64,000 nucleotides of DNA from Pratylenchus scribneri (GCA_030063045.1 JAQSEB010000082.1:2728001-2792000); one strand, 5' to 3'; positions 22,623 to 35,881 are shown, numbered from the stretch's first letter. Notes: generated by a model from the letters alone, not told the origin. Translations and numbers: made by a program.

Positions 22623-23491
22623 TTTAATAAAGTTTAATTGATGAAAAAATATATAAAATAGGATAGAATTTATTGATAAATCGGAAATAAAATTGGACCT
22701 AAATTAAATAAAATTTCGAAAAAATATAATAAGATTGAAATTTATTGACGAAAATGGAAATAAAATTGGCCCATAAAATATATTTGAACAGGGCCACACC
22801 CCAAATTTTTATGGATGATCATTGATCAGTGTTGGGGCTATAATGCTTACCAAATTTTTATTGATGCTGACATCATTCATAGTTTTCCGAAATTTGCTGT
22901 CTATTGCCGAAATTTTTTGGTCATTGAAAATAGTGGTTATTTTTCATTTTTGCTGAATATTCACATTTTTGACTGCGGCATACATATTGAAAATAGACTT
23001 TTTAAATTCAGAATTTTGATGATTCAAATTAGTACAAATTTGGCCAAATTTAAATAGTATGGAAATGGAATTTATCAGTCATTGGAAGAGGGGAGAAAAT
23101 TGGAGTATTTTTTTTGGTCCCAATCCCAAATAAGTGGATGGGATTAAAAGACAAAGGAGGGAGGAGATATGAATGGAGGTGGTCAACTCATCTTGCCCAT
23201 TGAACAGAATTGGCCTTTTTGGGAAAGCATTTCATTTATATTTAATAATAATTAAATTATTTTGTGATATTTAATATTTTTCTAGATAGCTTCAATTTAT
23301 TCATGGAAAATATTGAAAATAAACTACAAGCGAAAATGAGAAGCAACTAAATTTTTAAGTGGAACATTTAAATTTACAAATAAAAAGTGAAAACTGAAAA
23401 GTATGAGGGAAATGAGCGAGCACATATGGGCATCAAGCATCCATTTCCCTTCATTTCGTTCATTTATTTTCCTTCTCCATTCATTCATTCA
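22623..23491. other. Intergenic
   Basis: Includes an open frame at 22815-23057 with no start context or splice partner; nothing supportable. Confidence 0.5.
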
Positions 23492-25164
23492 TTAATTTCC
23501 GCATCCGCACAAATAGCGGAATGTGCCGAACAAAACGGCACCAGTGGCTTCCACAATCAGCACACCGGCAAGCTCAACGGCCAACAAAACTTCCTTCAGC
23601 GATTTCAATGCCGCATTTTGACTGCCCACAAAGCCTTTGATTTGGGTTTTTACGCATTCCAATTTGGCCAAATAATCGCCGGGGTACAAAGTTCGGATGC
23701 AGTTGGTGATGGCATTTTTGTAGCTGTTCACATAGAGTCTCATTGTATTATTCAAACTGTAGTAGAAGCCATTGAAGCCTTCCTCACAATCCGAAATGTT
23801 GTAGACCGGTTCATAGACGACAGTTTCCCACAATTGTTGGGATGGTGGTCCGGCGGTGGCGTTCACATTATTGTTCAGACTCTTTGAAGGGAAATTTGGA
23901 TTTTATTGATTAATTTTTTAGTTTTATTGATTGATTTGAGTTTTATTGATTGAGTTAAACTTACGAAAATGCAGCCAGAATGAACATCGGCAAAATCGAA
24001 TTCCTCAGTGATTTCGGCGGCATAAAGGAGGGTCCGGCATGCTTCGGATTTGGTTGAGGCTTGGGAAATAATGAATTTGAGGCGCAAAACAATGTCGGTG
24101 ACTGAGTCAAAATATGCCTTCAATTCACTCAAATATGCTTTTGCCTCAAGCAAAGTGGCTGGGGAAGTGGAATTGACGGTGGAATTGGAATCCAAATATG
24201 ATTGCAATTTTTGGATGAGAACACATTGTGATGAAGGTCCATTGACAATGCTGAAGCCAAGGGAGGAAATCAATTCATACTGGAAAGAAATTTGGTTGAA
24301 TATTCGGTGCCATCAAAAACAAACCATTCTGGCCATTCCCAAAAATTGATCGAATTTGCCAAATCCTTTGATTTCCACATTTCGGACGCATTGTTCCAAT
24401 GAAGGATTGAAGAAGAACAAATTCTTTTCGGATATTTGTTTGCAATGGCCCAATTTTCGGCCCGGATTGTCTCTAAATCCCATAATTAGCTTTTTGAACA
24501 TTTTGTCAATTCGATTGCAAAGCAAATTGATTTTTGCCGAACTTCCTGGCCCACATTTGTCATTTGCCGTTTCATTCCTCAATGCAATGGTCAAATTGTT
24601 TGCGCCGCTGGCATCCTTTACGGCCATCAATGAGCCCATTTTGGCGGAATCAAATTGAACACCGCTGGCAATGAATTGGAAAAGGCGAAATTTGTTGGCC
24701 ACTTTTTTGCATTTCAACAATGCTTTAATCTCTTTGTTGGCTTTGAAGAAATTTCTCAACAAATTGCCAATTTTGGACACTTTCTCATAGATTGTGAGGG
24801 TCAAATCCACCAACACAGCGCGAATATCAACCAGACAACCTTCGAAGATGATTTGTTGGGAAACACTCAAATACATATATTTCATGTTTTTCAGCTCAGC
24901 GATGAATTCACAAGGACACGGTTCATTTGAGGCGGGAGCGACCGTTTCCCCACCGCCGCTGACTGCCGCCGTTGTCGATGATGAATCGTCGGTTGAGGAG
25001 GAGGATGGACTGCTGGTGGCTTCGGTTGAAGTGGCATATTTGCATGTGATGGAATCCGTTGCCTCAATATCATTTTCTGATTGATCAACTTCGTTACTTT
25101 GAAGAGAATAGCCGACTAAAGTCACAATTAAAATGATTGGAAGCAATGCTGATTGGATGCGCAT
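23492..25164 (-). CDS. Secreted glycoprotein of unknown family
   Basis: Three long exons with good borders: about 25164-24285, 24281-23965 and 23886-23492, stop TAA. The start MRIQSALLPIILIVTLVGYS is a clear signal peptide. A Ser/Thr-rich stretch (TSSPSSSSTDDSSSTTAAVS) suggests O-glycosylation and is followed by a CPCEF motif. Many N-glycosylation sequons are visible (NLT, NET, NST, NNT, NIS). Paired cysteines (CKK, CNR, CEEGF, CVKT) and an end in CGCGN suggest a disulfide-bonded helical extracellular protein, about 520 residues. The DNA is GC-richer than its surroundings. No known domain recognised; likely nematode-specific. Confidence 0.75.
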
Positions 25165-25781
25165 TTTGATGTTGGTTTTTGGTTGTTTTTTGAATGAGAA
25201 GGATTGGTGGTGGTTTTGGGGGATGCGCTTCGACGACGAGGAAGAAGTGATGATGAGAATGCGTTTTGGGACTGCTTAAATAGTCCTTGGGCCAATTGGG
25301 CCATTTCACCATTTTGAGGATTTGCATGCATCATTAAAAAAATTTGGGTGAATGACGGATAGAATAAATGGATGAACGGAGGACGAAATTGTGGATTTGA
25401 ATGGCAGACAAACAATTATTTTGGTTTTTTTATTTAAAATAATCATTTTTTTTCGAATAAAATGCACTTTTTGTTTTCGCCGATTTGTCTCTTCAAAATT
25501 TACATTTGTATGAAAACATTTTACAAATGAAGTTAATATGATTTCCCAATCAAAAAAACGGAAAGGGCAATGACATGACAATCAATGGAGAAAAATTTAA
25601 TTTAAAAAAAATAATTTTATCAATAATTGAAAATTTGTTAAAAAAAATAGAAAAATATCTATTTTTTATGTATATTTATATTTAGTGTATTAAATTCTTC
25701 AAAAATGTTCCGCAAATTGTGACCATTGTATTTTGTCGCAAAATGCCAAAATGTCACTAAAATTTAATTAATTATAGAATT
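25165..25781. other. Intergenic between two secreted-protein genes
   Basis: Probably holds the promoter of the gene starting at 25164. Open frames here are low-complexity His/Pro readings without support. Confidence 0.5.
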
Positions 25782-26666
25782 TTAATAATTTTTTTCAAAC
25801 TTTTCTCCATTTTGATTGAAACATTTGCAAACTTGCAAGAAATGTTGGTTTAGGTCAATTTGGCCAATGCATTCATTTAATATTTTCTTCACCTCCAAAT
25901 CTTTGATTTTCAATCCACATCTAATTAAATATTTAAATTTTCATTTTATTCATTTTATTTACGGACTTTTGCCCATTAAAGCAATATAAATTGCGCAATT
26001 TTTGGATGCCACATTTTCGTGAACATTTATCAATGTACATTGCATTTTTGATGAATGGAATTTGCAGTCCCATTGAAATATCTTAAATGAAGGGATTAAA
26101 TTGAAATAAATAAATTTAAGGACCTTCCAAATTCTGATGAATTTGCTCCACCCAAGGCTGAATATATTTTAACAAAATGCCTTCAAAATCTCTGTACTCC
26201 GTTTTTTGTTCTCCAATTCCGGAAAAACAACTGCAAAAAAATATTAATTCCTTTTTTAAAATTAAATAAAAAATATTAAATTCTCTGCTGAATTTTGACC
26301 TTTCTTGTCTAATCGATTCTCGTTGAATACAATCAAAAAATGTGAAAATCTGATTTTTACGCATTTCCATGCAAGGTGAAAACGTTGATGTAGAATTAAT
26401 CAACTTAATCAATAATTTTTGAATATTAATCAAATTGTGTGGAACTTTTTGTAGACCAGCCCTGTCCACACATTGATCTAAACATTCCGCAATTTCGTCT
26501 TTCATTCGTTCAAAGCATAACTTTTGTTGGTTACATTTGCACTGAATTTAATATAATTTTATGAAGTGTTCTACTTTTTTTTACTTGACGAATTTGCTCA
26601 ATTCCATAGGAAAATGTAGGCAAAAATGAGCAAAGCAAAATAAGCGTTAATTGACGATTTTCCATA
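25782..26666 (-). CDS. Secreted cysteine-rich helical protein (CPG4-like pattern possible)
   Basis: Signal peptide at ATG 26664-26666 (MENRQLTLILLCSFLPTFSY). The next exon begins CKCNQQKLCFERMKDEIAEC and continues LDQCVDR; later exons give SCFSGIGEQKTEYRDFEGIL, DKCSRKCGIQKLRNLYC and KILNECIGQIDLN...CKCF, ending at TAA 25782-25784. All joins are in phase. The spaced CxxxC/CxC pairs between amphipathic helices recall nematode chondroitin-proteoglycan-4-type domains, but that assignment is tentative. Extracellular. Confidence 0.65.
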
Positions 26667-27377
26667 ATTTTTGTGATTGAATTTGAGAATATTAAGATGA
26701 ATTGATGGTATTTTCTTGGAAGTTTATTTTGGTTAAATCCGCAATAATATTTTGGACCTTCCAAACCCTTTTTATATTGGTTGCCAGCCGCCCGCGCAAT
26801 TTTGTTTTCCATTTCCAATTTTCAATTTGTTTACATGATTCCTTCCTAGGAGGAAACCAAAATTAATGAAAACAATCTAATCCATCCATCTATCCAGTTT
26901 GTTGACGAATGAGTGCAATCAACGGTCAACAATTTGTTTAAAATTATTATAAAATGAATAAAATATATGGAAAAAATTGAAATTATATTTTATTTCTTTT
27001 GTAAATTTATGTCGAAAAATTGTTTTGTATTTGAATTTGAACTGATTAAATTAAAACCAAAAATTAACCAAAGTGTGTTCTACAAAAATCTGAACGAAAG
27101 GATAATTATTATTATTCAATAAATTTATTAGGTATTCATAAATAATATATTTTGTTAAAATTATAAAAGTTAACTTTTATTTAATTTTATTATCTTTTTG
27201 TAAATAAAATTTTCCAAAATCCACCTTCCATAAATTCCCATCCAATTTCAATTCAATTTATTCCCTGTCCTCTCCTCTTTGGTGGTCAATTTTGATTTTG
27301 ATGACGAAACGATGATCTATTCCTGAAATTGAAAGCAAACATTGGCGCACAAAAGGGCAGCCAGCCGGACGATGAAG
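26667..27377. other. Intergenic, AT-rich
   Basis: No supported features. Confidence 0.5.
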
Positions 27378-27627
27378 ATGGCCGATTATTCGGAGTTTTT
27401 GAAGAAGGCATGGCCAATATTTGCTGCAGCAAAATTCATTTTCAAAACAAACAGACAATGGAAGATGGAATTTATTGAAGAGAAAACGGAAAGGGGGGGG
27501 GGGACAATATGATCAAAAGCCAATAAGAATTTTGTGCGGAGGAAAAGCATGCGAAAATAATTTTGGGGGAAATGGGCACAAAGGACCATATGGATGGAAG
27601 GGTGGGGACAAAAATTTCAAGGAGTGA
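27378..27627 (+). CDS. Small open frame interrupted by an 11-G run
   Basis: ATG 27378 reads MADYSEFLKKAWPIFAAAKF and IFKTNRQWKMEFIEEKTER into a run of 11 G at 27493-27503, then stops soon after. The +1 frame beyond the run is open for 40 codons (GQYDQKPIRILCGGK, GGNGHKGPYGWKGGD) to TGA at 27625-27627. One G more or less would fuse them into a protein of about 83 residues. It could be a real small gene with a homopolymer error, or chance. Confidence 0.3.
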
Positions 27628-29243
27628 ATTGGGGAGGGGCAAAGGAATTGGACGAATTATAGTGGCTGCGCATTTTCTCCATCGATGACCGACGACCATT
27701 TGGGCCATTTGATTGGAAAAGGGCCATAGGGCAAACTAAATCCGTGCATATAATCAAAGCGGTCCCTGAAGATGAAGCCCTTTCACACAAAAATCATAGA
27801 CTCTTCAAATGTACGGCATTAAAAAAATACATCGATGTCCTTACTAAATATAAATTTCTTTTTTAATTTAAGAATTACAAAAATCATTAAGATTTCAAAC
27901 AGCTAAAATTCAAAAATATTCAATTCAAATAATCGTCAATTAACATTAAAAGAAAACAATCGATATTTCAATTAGGCAAATTCAAAATTAAAGAAGAAGC
28001 CTAATTTATAAATCACTCAAAACTTCAAATGAAATACCACATCTAGCCAGTGGCAAAATTTAAATATTCAATTTATATTATCAATATTAAAATTTAAAAA
28101 AAAACAATCCCGTATCTAAATTTACATGAATAGGCAAATTTAAAGCCGAAGAAATAAGCTTAATTAGATTTCGTTGTTCGTATGTTAATTGCGCAAAATT
28201 GGCAGCGAGGTTTTAAATTCCTTCATTTGCAAAACCGGAATTAAATTTGCGAAAGGTGTGGCCCTCAACTCAATTTTCACCACTTGAATTTTTATTGTTC
28301 CTGTCTTTCGGGTTAGGCCAAATAACTATTCGGACTGATCAAATGCCCCTTTCCCCTTATTTTCAAATGGCTTCCAATTTTAATTGCTCACTCTCTTGAG
28401 AATTTTTTGATGAGAATCGAGGCCAACCAGCTGGGACTGGGAGAGCGCGATTAATTTGTCCACCATCCACAAATATTCATCATCTTCAAGGACCGGACAT
28501 GCTCTGCGCAAAAAGCCGATTTCATTTTTGTCTAATTTTATAAAAAAAATTTTCCATGGCTCTTTCAGATTACCCTAGCGGTTACATAATATTTTTTGTC
28601 AATATCTAATATTCTTTGTTATCCATTTTAATATTTATTTTTTTTGAACCAGAACAGCCAAGCCAAATGTAACAAATTTCCATTAGGTATGGGCCCCATT
28701 TCCTACCTATACCTAGTTTTTTTTGTTTTGGCCATCTCATTTTTTAGCCATCGATCTTCACATTCTTCATCTCTTCGATTGGATTGGAATGCATAGGCCA
28801 ACAAAAATGACACTTTCCTTCTTTCCTTATGGCCATTTAACCTTTTCAAATGAGCAACACAGGAAATACATTAACCTTTTGGGTCCATCTCCGCGCCTTT
28901 CTCTTCTTCCATTTTCCTTAAAATATTCGTTCAATTGCAAATAAATATAAGATTGGAATTAATTATGTAAAATAAGCCCTTAGAAAGATAAATCATTTTG
29001 TTTTTAGGCTTTTTTATGATTTATTATCTATTTATCTGATAGAAATTTAATAAATTTTAAAAAATTTAGCTAATAAATTGAAAAATGCGTTGGAAAAAAT
29101 TAATAAACAACGAAAAAATTAACCAACAGAGAATGGAGGATGTAAGCGGCCAATGCCAAGCAGGAAATATTAAAAGTAATTTAAAATTAAATTTTTATTT
29201 TTAATATAAATAATTTTATTAAAATTCTACAGCAGCTAACAAA
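27628..29243. other. Intergenic, one possible orphan exon
   Basis: A minus-strand exon-like piece near 28546-28441 (NEIGFLRRACPVLEDDEYLW) has a plausible acceptor and donor but no clear partners; another minus frame near 28285-28190 may belong with it. Otherwise nothing recognised. Confidence 0.35.
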
Positions 29244-32200
29244 ATGGTGTCGTTTTCTTCTTCAACAAATAAAAAATTAAACCGCCGAAATATTCGGCTT
29301 CCATCAAAAATTCGACAACTACATTTCTTGGCCACCCTATCGCCCATTATTCTGATAATAATTTTGTTGGCCATGCTAATCATTTTGCCAACAAAAATGG
29401 CAACAACAACATTAAATAATACAAAGTCTTTGGAAAATATGCCCACATCGATTGATGGGCCCTTTAGCAGATTTATGGAAATGTTGAGGAATCAAATAAA
29501 GAACGGGACAAAAAATGTAAAATATTTTAATGAAATATTTTTTTAAAAATTGAATTTTAATTATTTTTATGAAAGCCACAAAATTTTTTATGTAGTGGAG
29601 AACTGCTTATATCTCATAGGGCAAAAATTTTGGTTAAATTTAAATCCAACCATTTATCTATTTAAAATTTAAAATCCATCTGAAAGAATAGGGCAGAGTG
29701 TCGGTTTTTAGACTGTCTCTGTATTAAACCCGGTTTTATGTTTTGAAATTGCCGGTTTCGGTTTTCGGTTTCTCCTATTTCGGTTTTAAAGGGCAAAAAT
29801 TCCCAATTTGGGTTTTAAATTGAATCGAATTTCTGAAACCTAGAACGACTCTACCCTAAATTCTGAAATACTTTAGTACCAAATACTTTGACATCAAATA
29901 ATTAAATATAATTTTTTTTAAATTTAAAAGTTCTAAAAATATATACAATAATTTGCCAATTTTCTAATTTTATAGCATCATCAGGCAGGAGATGCACAAC
30001 AAAATACATGGAATAATTCCAAATCAACGCCACAAACTGCCATTGGCTCCAGCATTCGTGCCAAACGTCAATGTTGCTTCCCAACACCAATGACATGTTG
30101 TCAAATTCCAGTAGGCAAAAAAAATATTTTTATTAGTAATATTTTTAAACCAGCTTCCACCTCCACCTCCTCCATTGCCGCCACCTCCCCCTCCAGCATT
30201 TTCAATTCCTCATTATTTGCCACCACCCCCTCCACCACCACCAATTTTTGCGCCACCTGCGCCATGTCAATGCATTACTTTGCATATCCAGGTAGTTTAA
30301 ATATGTTTTAAATTTTTGTCTATTAATTAAAAGAATAATTTCCTTTAGAATTCACTATTTTCCTTGGAGCTTACCTATTTGAGACATAGACACTCCCTTT
30401 TTAAAAGCGATAAAATCAAAACTTTTTGAGTTTTTGATGAATTTAATTATGATTTAGGCTCTCGCCCCGGTCCTTCACCGGGGTCTAAAACCCCAGTGGC
30501 CACATGAAGGGGATTGGGATTAGTTGAGCTGGACTAAGTAAATATTTATCCATTATGCGCGCAAGGGAAAAACAGAACGTCGACGAAAAGTTAACAATTG
30601 TGAGGAAATTAGTTGGCTTAAAAAGAGGCTTGGGACCATATGAATATGATTGATATGGAGATGGAGATTGGAGACGGGACATTTAGGCAAAAGTGGGGAA
30701 TATGGTAGAAAAAGTAATTAGCATTGACACTATTATTTAAAGCTTCCTAAATAATGGCAGAATACAAAAATAATTGCATTTAAAAAAGAATCATTTGATT
30801 TATTAATTAATTTTTGAATGTTTAATGCTCAATATTAGTCATCTAATCTAAAAGTCATTTCGACAAATTATATCATTAAATTGTTTTTCAGGTTCAACAA
30901 TGCGATTGTGCCGGTCTAATGGCTGCCCAATGCGGCTGTGCACCGCCCGCAATTCTTCCGCCGCCATTACCGCCTCCACCCCCATTGCCCGCAATTGCGC
31001 CCCCAATTCCGCCTCCACCACTTCCGCCTCCAATCGTTTGCCAATGCCCACTTTGGCAAGAACAATATGCCTCATGTGGATGCGGGCCAATGACTTATCA
31101 AGTAGACAATATAATTTATTTGAATAATTTTAATAATAATGAATACCAATTATAATGTCCTATTTACTGCCCAATTTATTTAATAAAAAATAAAATTGGT
31201 TTTGACATAGATTTTGGACATCTATTTATTATTATACGATTTTAAAAATTATGCCTTTAAGTTAAAATAACTGGATTAAAATTTAGGGATTTATTCAGAT
31301 CAATTTTAACTTTAGCTTAAAATTTTCCCCTCATTTTTAGGTGACATGCACTCCAATTTGTCCATCGCCAATTCCGGCTCCAATATTGCCTCCGCCACTG
31401 CCACCTCCTCCTCCGGCCCCTCCACTCTTCCCTCCATTGCCACCGCCTCCGGCAACAATTGTAATAGTTTAAATTATTTATACAGTATTCTCCTCACTAC
31501 TCCCCTTAATTTTTAGTGCCCTTTATCCGGATTTCTAGCATAAAAATTTCATTTTTTCTTATTCAAAATCAAATTCTTTCATTTTAATTCACTAAAATAA
31601 AAAATTTAAAAAATTTTTAAAAATTTCAAAAAATTTTAAAAATTTCAAGAAAAAATTTTAAAAATTTTTCTTATTTATAAAATTAAGTTGCCACCTCCCC
31701 CACCACCTCCTCCTCCTCCACCACCTCCGCCGCCGCCACCCCCACCTCCTTTGCCCCCGCCTCCTCCGCCCATTTTACCACCACCAATTGGACCGGCGCC
31801 ATGTATTCCGGTAAAAATTTTTCTATACTATTTTATTGTTTTATTCCAAAATAAATACTACTTAAGGAAAAACAAAATAATAAGAAAATAAAATATAATT
31901 AATATAATTAAAATATATTTTCAATTTTAAAGTTTTGTCAGCCTGCCTGCACAATTCATTGCATTTTCCCGCCGGCAGCTCCTCCGCTCATTGGACTTCC
32001 GCCGCCACCTCCGCCGTTGGCCCCACCCATTCCTCCGCCACTCCCTCCTCCACCGCCGCCCCCAATTTGTCCCTCACCATGTATGCCAATTTGTGCGCCA
32101 CAATGCATTCAGGCAATATATTAAAATAATAAAAATAAAAAATTATGAAAATTTGGTTACTTATAAAATAATAACCTATAAAATATTGCAGGAATTTCCG

Positions 32201-35200
32201 CCAATTGTTTATCCGCCCCCGCCTTTGCCTCCACCACCACCTCCACCTCCAATAATGATGCAGGCAACTATTAATAATATTTGTTTTTAATAATTTTTTT
32301 GAATTATTTTCAGCCATTACCTCCACCTCCTCCCCCACCGCCATGTCCTCCAATGTGTATGCCACAGGTCTTTGTCTTTTTAATTTTATAAAAATTATTC
32401 AATATTAAAAAAGAAAATTATTATTAAATTTTTCATATTTTTCTTTTAAAGATAGCTAACTTGAAAAATGCAAAAATATAAAATTTTAATGGAATAAAAA
32501 TTTTTATAAATATTTAAATTTTTAATTTAAAATTTTTCAATTTTCGCAATACATAAAAAAATTAATTAGAACTAATTTTTTGTAATTAATTCATGAAAAA
32601 TTTTTTAAAAAAAGAAGTAAATTTTTGAATATTATTTAAAATTTTCCCTGGTATTAGAATTAATATAATTTATTAAAAATATAATTTTAAAAAATAATAT
32701 TTCTAAAAAATATTTAGTGCCTTCCACAATGTTTGCCGCCGCCATTACCTCCACCCCCACCTCCTACGCCTCCAATATTTATGGTCCCACCGGCACCAAT
32801 TCCTCCTCCTCCTCCACAAATGGTTGGAAAAATTTTTGAATTCATTTAAAAATTTGTATTTTTCAAAGATTTTCTTACAACCACCGCCGCCTCCTCCATT
32901 TATTCCTCCTCCGCCACCACCCCCGCCTGCGCCATTCATGCTGGAATGCATTCCACAATGCCAGGTCAGCTTAAAGTTTAAATAATACAGTGAAAATTTT
33001 ATCAACAATTAAAAATTATCCAAAAATTTGCATCAAATGAATGAAATTTTTACTAATTAAATTCACAATCAAAGGTCCCTAGACCTATCCTAGCATAATA
33101 AAAAAAGCATAAAAAAAGGAATAGTTTATTGTGTTCCATAAAAGACTAAATTTAATTATTTTAAAATTTATTTAAAAAATATTCTATTAGTTCTATTCTA
33201 GTGCTAAAATTATTTGGGAATTGGAACAAGAATTGGGCCTAGACTCTCGTCGGAGGCCTAACGCCTGTCCCCAATGGCCCAATGAACGGGAAAGGGATTA
33301 AAGTCAAATTAACTTTAAATTATTATTTATCAATTGGACGAAAATATATTAATAATAAATTGAACACAAAAAGACCATTGAGGAGGAAAAGGGGGCTGGT
33401 TTATAAATACGGATTGGGGCAATATTTGATGATAGAGTAGCTGGGTGATTAGGAATGGGGGTACGGTAGGATGAATAGGAGAAAGGCCTTATTTAATTAG
33501 GCATTATTTCCATTGACATATTCTAAAATATTTTTGTACAGCCAATTTGTCAACCATCATGTATTCAACAATTTGCCATTCCGGCACCACCTCCATTGCC
33601 TCTTCCCCCACCGCCAATGTTTTTACCTCCACCGCCTCCTTTGCCTCCAATTTGCGATCCATGTCCACAGGTCAATGGGGAAAATAAATAATTATGTTTC
33701 TGAATAAAATTGACAAATTCGGCAAAAAATTAAAAAATTTTTAACCAAAATTAAATTGAATAAATTAAAATAATAATCATAAAAATTAGGAAATATATTT
33801 AAAATATTTAATGATTAAAAATTAAATAATCAAAAATATGTTAGTTTGTCCTGTCCCTGCCTCCACCGCCGCCACCATTTGCTGCATTCTCTCCGCCAAT
33901 CCCACCACCTCCAATTTCACCGCCAATTTGTCCAACATTTTGTCAGCCGGTAGGAATCTATAATGTTTAAATAATTTAAGAAATTAATCGTAATTTTAAA
34001 TTTTTAATAATATTTTTGAGTAAATATATTTTTTCCTCTTTAACAGTTGGTCATGCCACCTGTGCCAATGCCACCACCTGCTCCTTTGCCTCCGCCGCCT
34101 CCACCAATTTTTGCATCGCCTCCATTTTTCCAACCACCGCCTCCTCCTCCCGCACCTTTCCCATTGCCTTTGAACAATTTTTGTTTACAGGTAATATTTT
34201 TAAAAATATTAAAATTCAAATAAATTTTGAATCAAAAATTTTAAAAAATAATTAATTTTCCAATTAATTTATTTTTTACAAATTTTTAGAATTGTCTTCC
34301 CGAAATGCCGCCAATTGTTTTGCAGCCGGCAGCGGCACCACAAATGGTGGGTTTTAATTTTAATAGTTTAAGTTGGTAATGGAGAATAAAAATTCCTCAA
34401 TTTGCCAAATTTTTATAGTCCCAGAATGGGTTTTATTTTTCTATAATTTTGACCAAAAATAGTAAAATTTTCGTTGAATTTAATATTTTTGAGATTGTTC
34501 CAATTCCGGCGCCAGTGCCGCCTCCATTGTCACCTCCGCCTCCCGTCATTTTGGCCCAACCTCCGCCTATTTTACCACCACCAGCGCCACCAATATTTTG
34601 CAGTCCACCATGCGGAGTAAAATTTTCAAAAAATTTTATAATTAATAATTTCACATTTAAAATTATAATTTTAGCCCGCAGCATCGCCGGCAATCACATT
34701 TTGCATAAATGTCCCACCAACTGGGCCTTGTAAGTTTTTTAAATACATTAAATATAATTTTATATCCCAATTATATATTTTATATAAATTAATTTAATTA
34801 ATTTCAATTTTTCAGATCCATTACCGCCTCCGCCCCCTCCTCCATTATTTGAAGGATTTCCGCCTCCACCGCCTTTTGGTTAATAATTTATTCATAACAA
34901 TTTTTAAACATCCATTTAAATACTTTTAGATCAGTCAGTTAATTAAATTTATAAAAATAAAAAATTTAATAAAAAAAATATAAAAATCTGCAAAAATCAC
35001 AATAAATTAGAATTGAAAATTTTAAAATATTATTGAATTATTTAAATTATTTTTAAAAAGGATATGGAGCAGCCGGTGGTTGTATTTGTCCGCCCGGCTA
35101 TTTGCCTTGTGCCGCCCATATGTGTTGCATGCGACGACGGAATCGGAATTCGTCGGATTCCACATCATCCTCCAAACAAAATGATCCCATCAACGAAAAT

Positions 35201-35881
35201 GATAAAAACATGAATGTGGAGGAAAAGTGAGAAAATTAATGGCATTTACTTTTAGGCAAATTTATGTTTTCCATAGGATAGAAATAGAATCAAAATGTAC
35301 TTTGGCATTCATTTTTAAAATCTTTTCCATTTAGTTCAAAAATTTTTGAGGAAAGTCCAAAAATTAAATGTAAATCCTCTATTAGTAGCCGCAAGGTTAT
35401 TAATTTTCAGAGAACCTAGAGAGGGGCTATCTACAAATAGAAGCTCTTCTAATAAAGGGGGAGGAGTGGCACTAATAGAGAATTAAGGTACTAATTAATT
35501 TTTTAATAGTTTTTTTTTTACAAAAATTTTTCACTCCACCTTAACAGAACCTCAAATCGGTTTCACATAATTACGGCAACAACAAATTTGGGTGATGGTT
35601 CGGTCAAGAAGGAAAACAATGGGGAAACAAATGGACAACAAATATTCAATTATTCCACAACGGCTGTGCCCACAATTGTGATCCATCGACGCAAAGAGCA
35701 TTCGGCAAAATCCCCAAATTCACTGGCAATGCCACAACATTCAGAAAATATTTCACAGCAACAACAAAATGTGGCATCACAAAGGACGAAAAAAAGTGAA
35801 CAACAACAATTTGGGCCATCGATGGATGCAGCAGCGGTGACCCCATTGCTGGAATTGTTTTATTTGGTGGATGGCGCATGA
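29244..35881 (+). CDS. Membrane-anchored proline/cysteine-rich extracellular protein with furin-type site
   Basis: About 19 exons read in phase. Exon 1 (29244-29516) has a basic N-terminus and a membrane segment (LSPIILIIILLAMLIIL), a type II anchor. Exon 2 has the dibasic site SIRAKRQCCFP. Then come many short exons, each a polyproline block (P-P-P-L/I/A-P) bracketed by paired cysteines (PCQC, CDC..CGC, CTPIC, CQPAC, CMPIC, CPPMC). The exon at about 35060-35227 is CIC/CAAHMCCMRRR, and the last exon (35548-35881) is hydrophilic and Gln/Ser-rich, ending in TGA. Two consecutive introns start with GC (after CATTCAG at about 32112 and ATGCAG at about 32262). N-terminal anchor plus RxKR plus proline repeats with terminal Cys parallels cuticle collagen layout, but Gly-X-Y is absent. 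A cuticle or matrix role is inferred. Confidence 0.75.
29700..29850. repeat. Intronic island of reiterated CGGTTT words
   Basis: Repeats CGGTTTT, CGGTTTCGG and GGTTTTAAA inside the first intron of the proline-rich gene; similar in words to 19825-19940. Confidence 0.5.
30450..30715. repeat. Diverged copy of dispersed repeat C (intronic)
   Basis: Weakly aligns with 33225-33490: both open with CTCTCG...CC and a GGCC.CATGAA.GGGA motif and share the AAAAGAGGCT/AAAGGGGGCT and GTGGG(G)/GGGGGT words at the far end. Lies in an intron of the proline-rich gene. Confidence 0.4.
33225..33490. repeat. Dispersed repeat C, plus orientation (intronic)
   Basis: Clear match to the reverse complement of 37390-37690: shared CGCCGGAGGCCTAA-like, TTTAAATTATTATTTATCAATTG, GAACACAAAAAGAC, GCTGGTTTATAAATA, GGATTGGGGCAATATTTGAT and GGGGGTAC.GTAGGATG blocks. 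It contains a TATAAATA box, so a solo LTR or SINE-like element is possible. Confidence 0.8.
35375..35510. mobile_element. MITE-like remnant, family A-related (intronic)
   Basis: Starts near CCTCTATTAGTAGCC and ends near CTAATAGAGAATTAAGGTAC with AGGGGCTA/AGAAGCTCTTCTAATA inside, matching the CTATTAG...CTAATAGAG terminal words of family A. Confidence 0.55.

Noticed and set aside
22815..23057. Open frame on the plus strand
   Set aside because: No splice context, no recognisable motif, AT-driven composition; unsupported as a gene.
31688..31891. Polyproline frames in other phases and on the minus strand (Gly/Arg-rich)
   Set aside because: Shadow readings of CCN-rich exons whose plus-strand frame joins in phase across the proline-rich gene.
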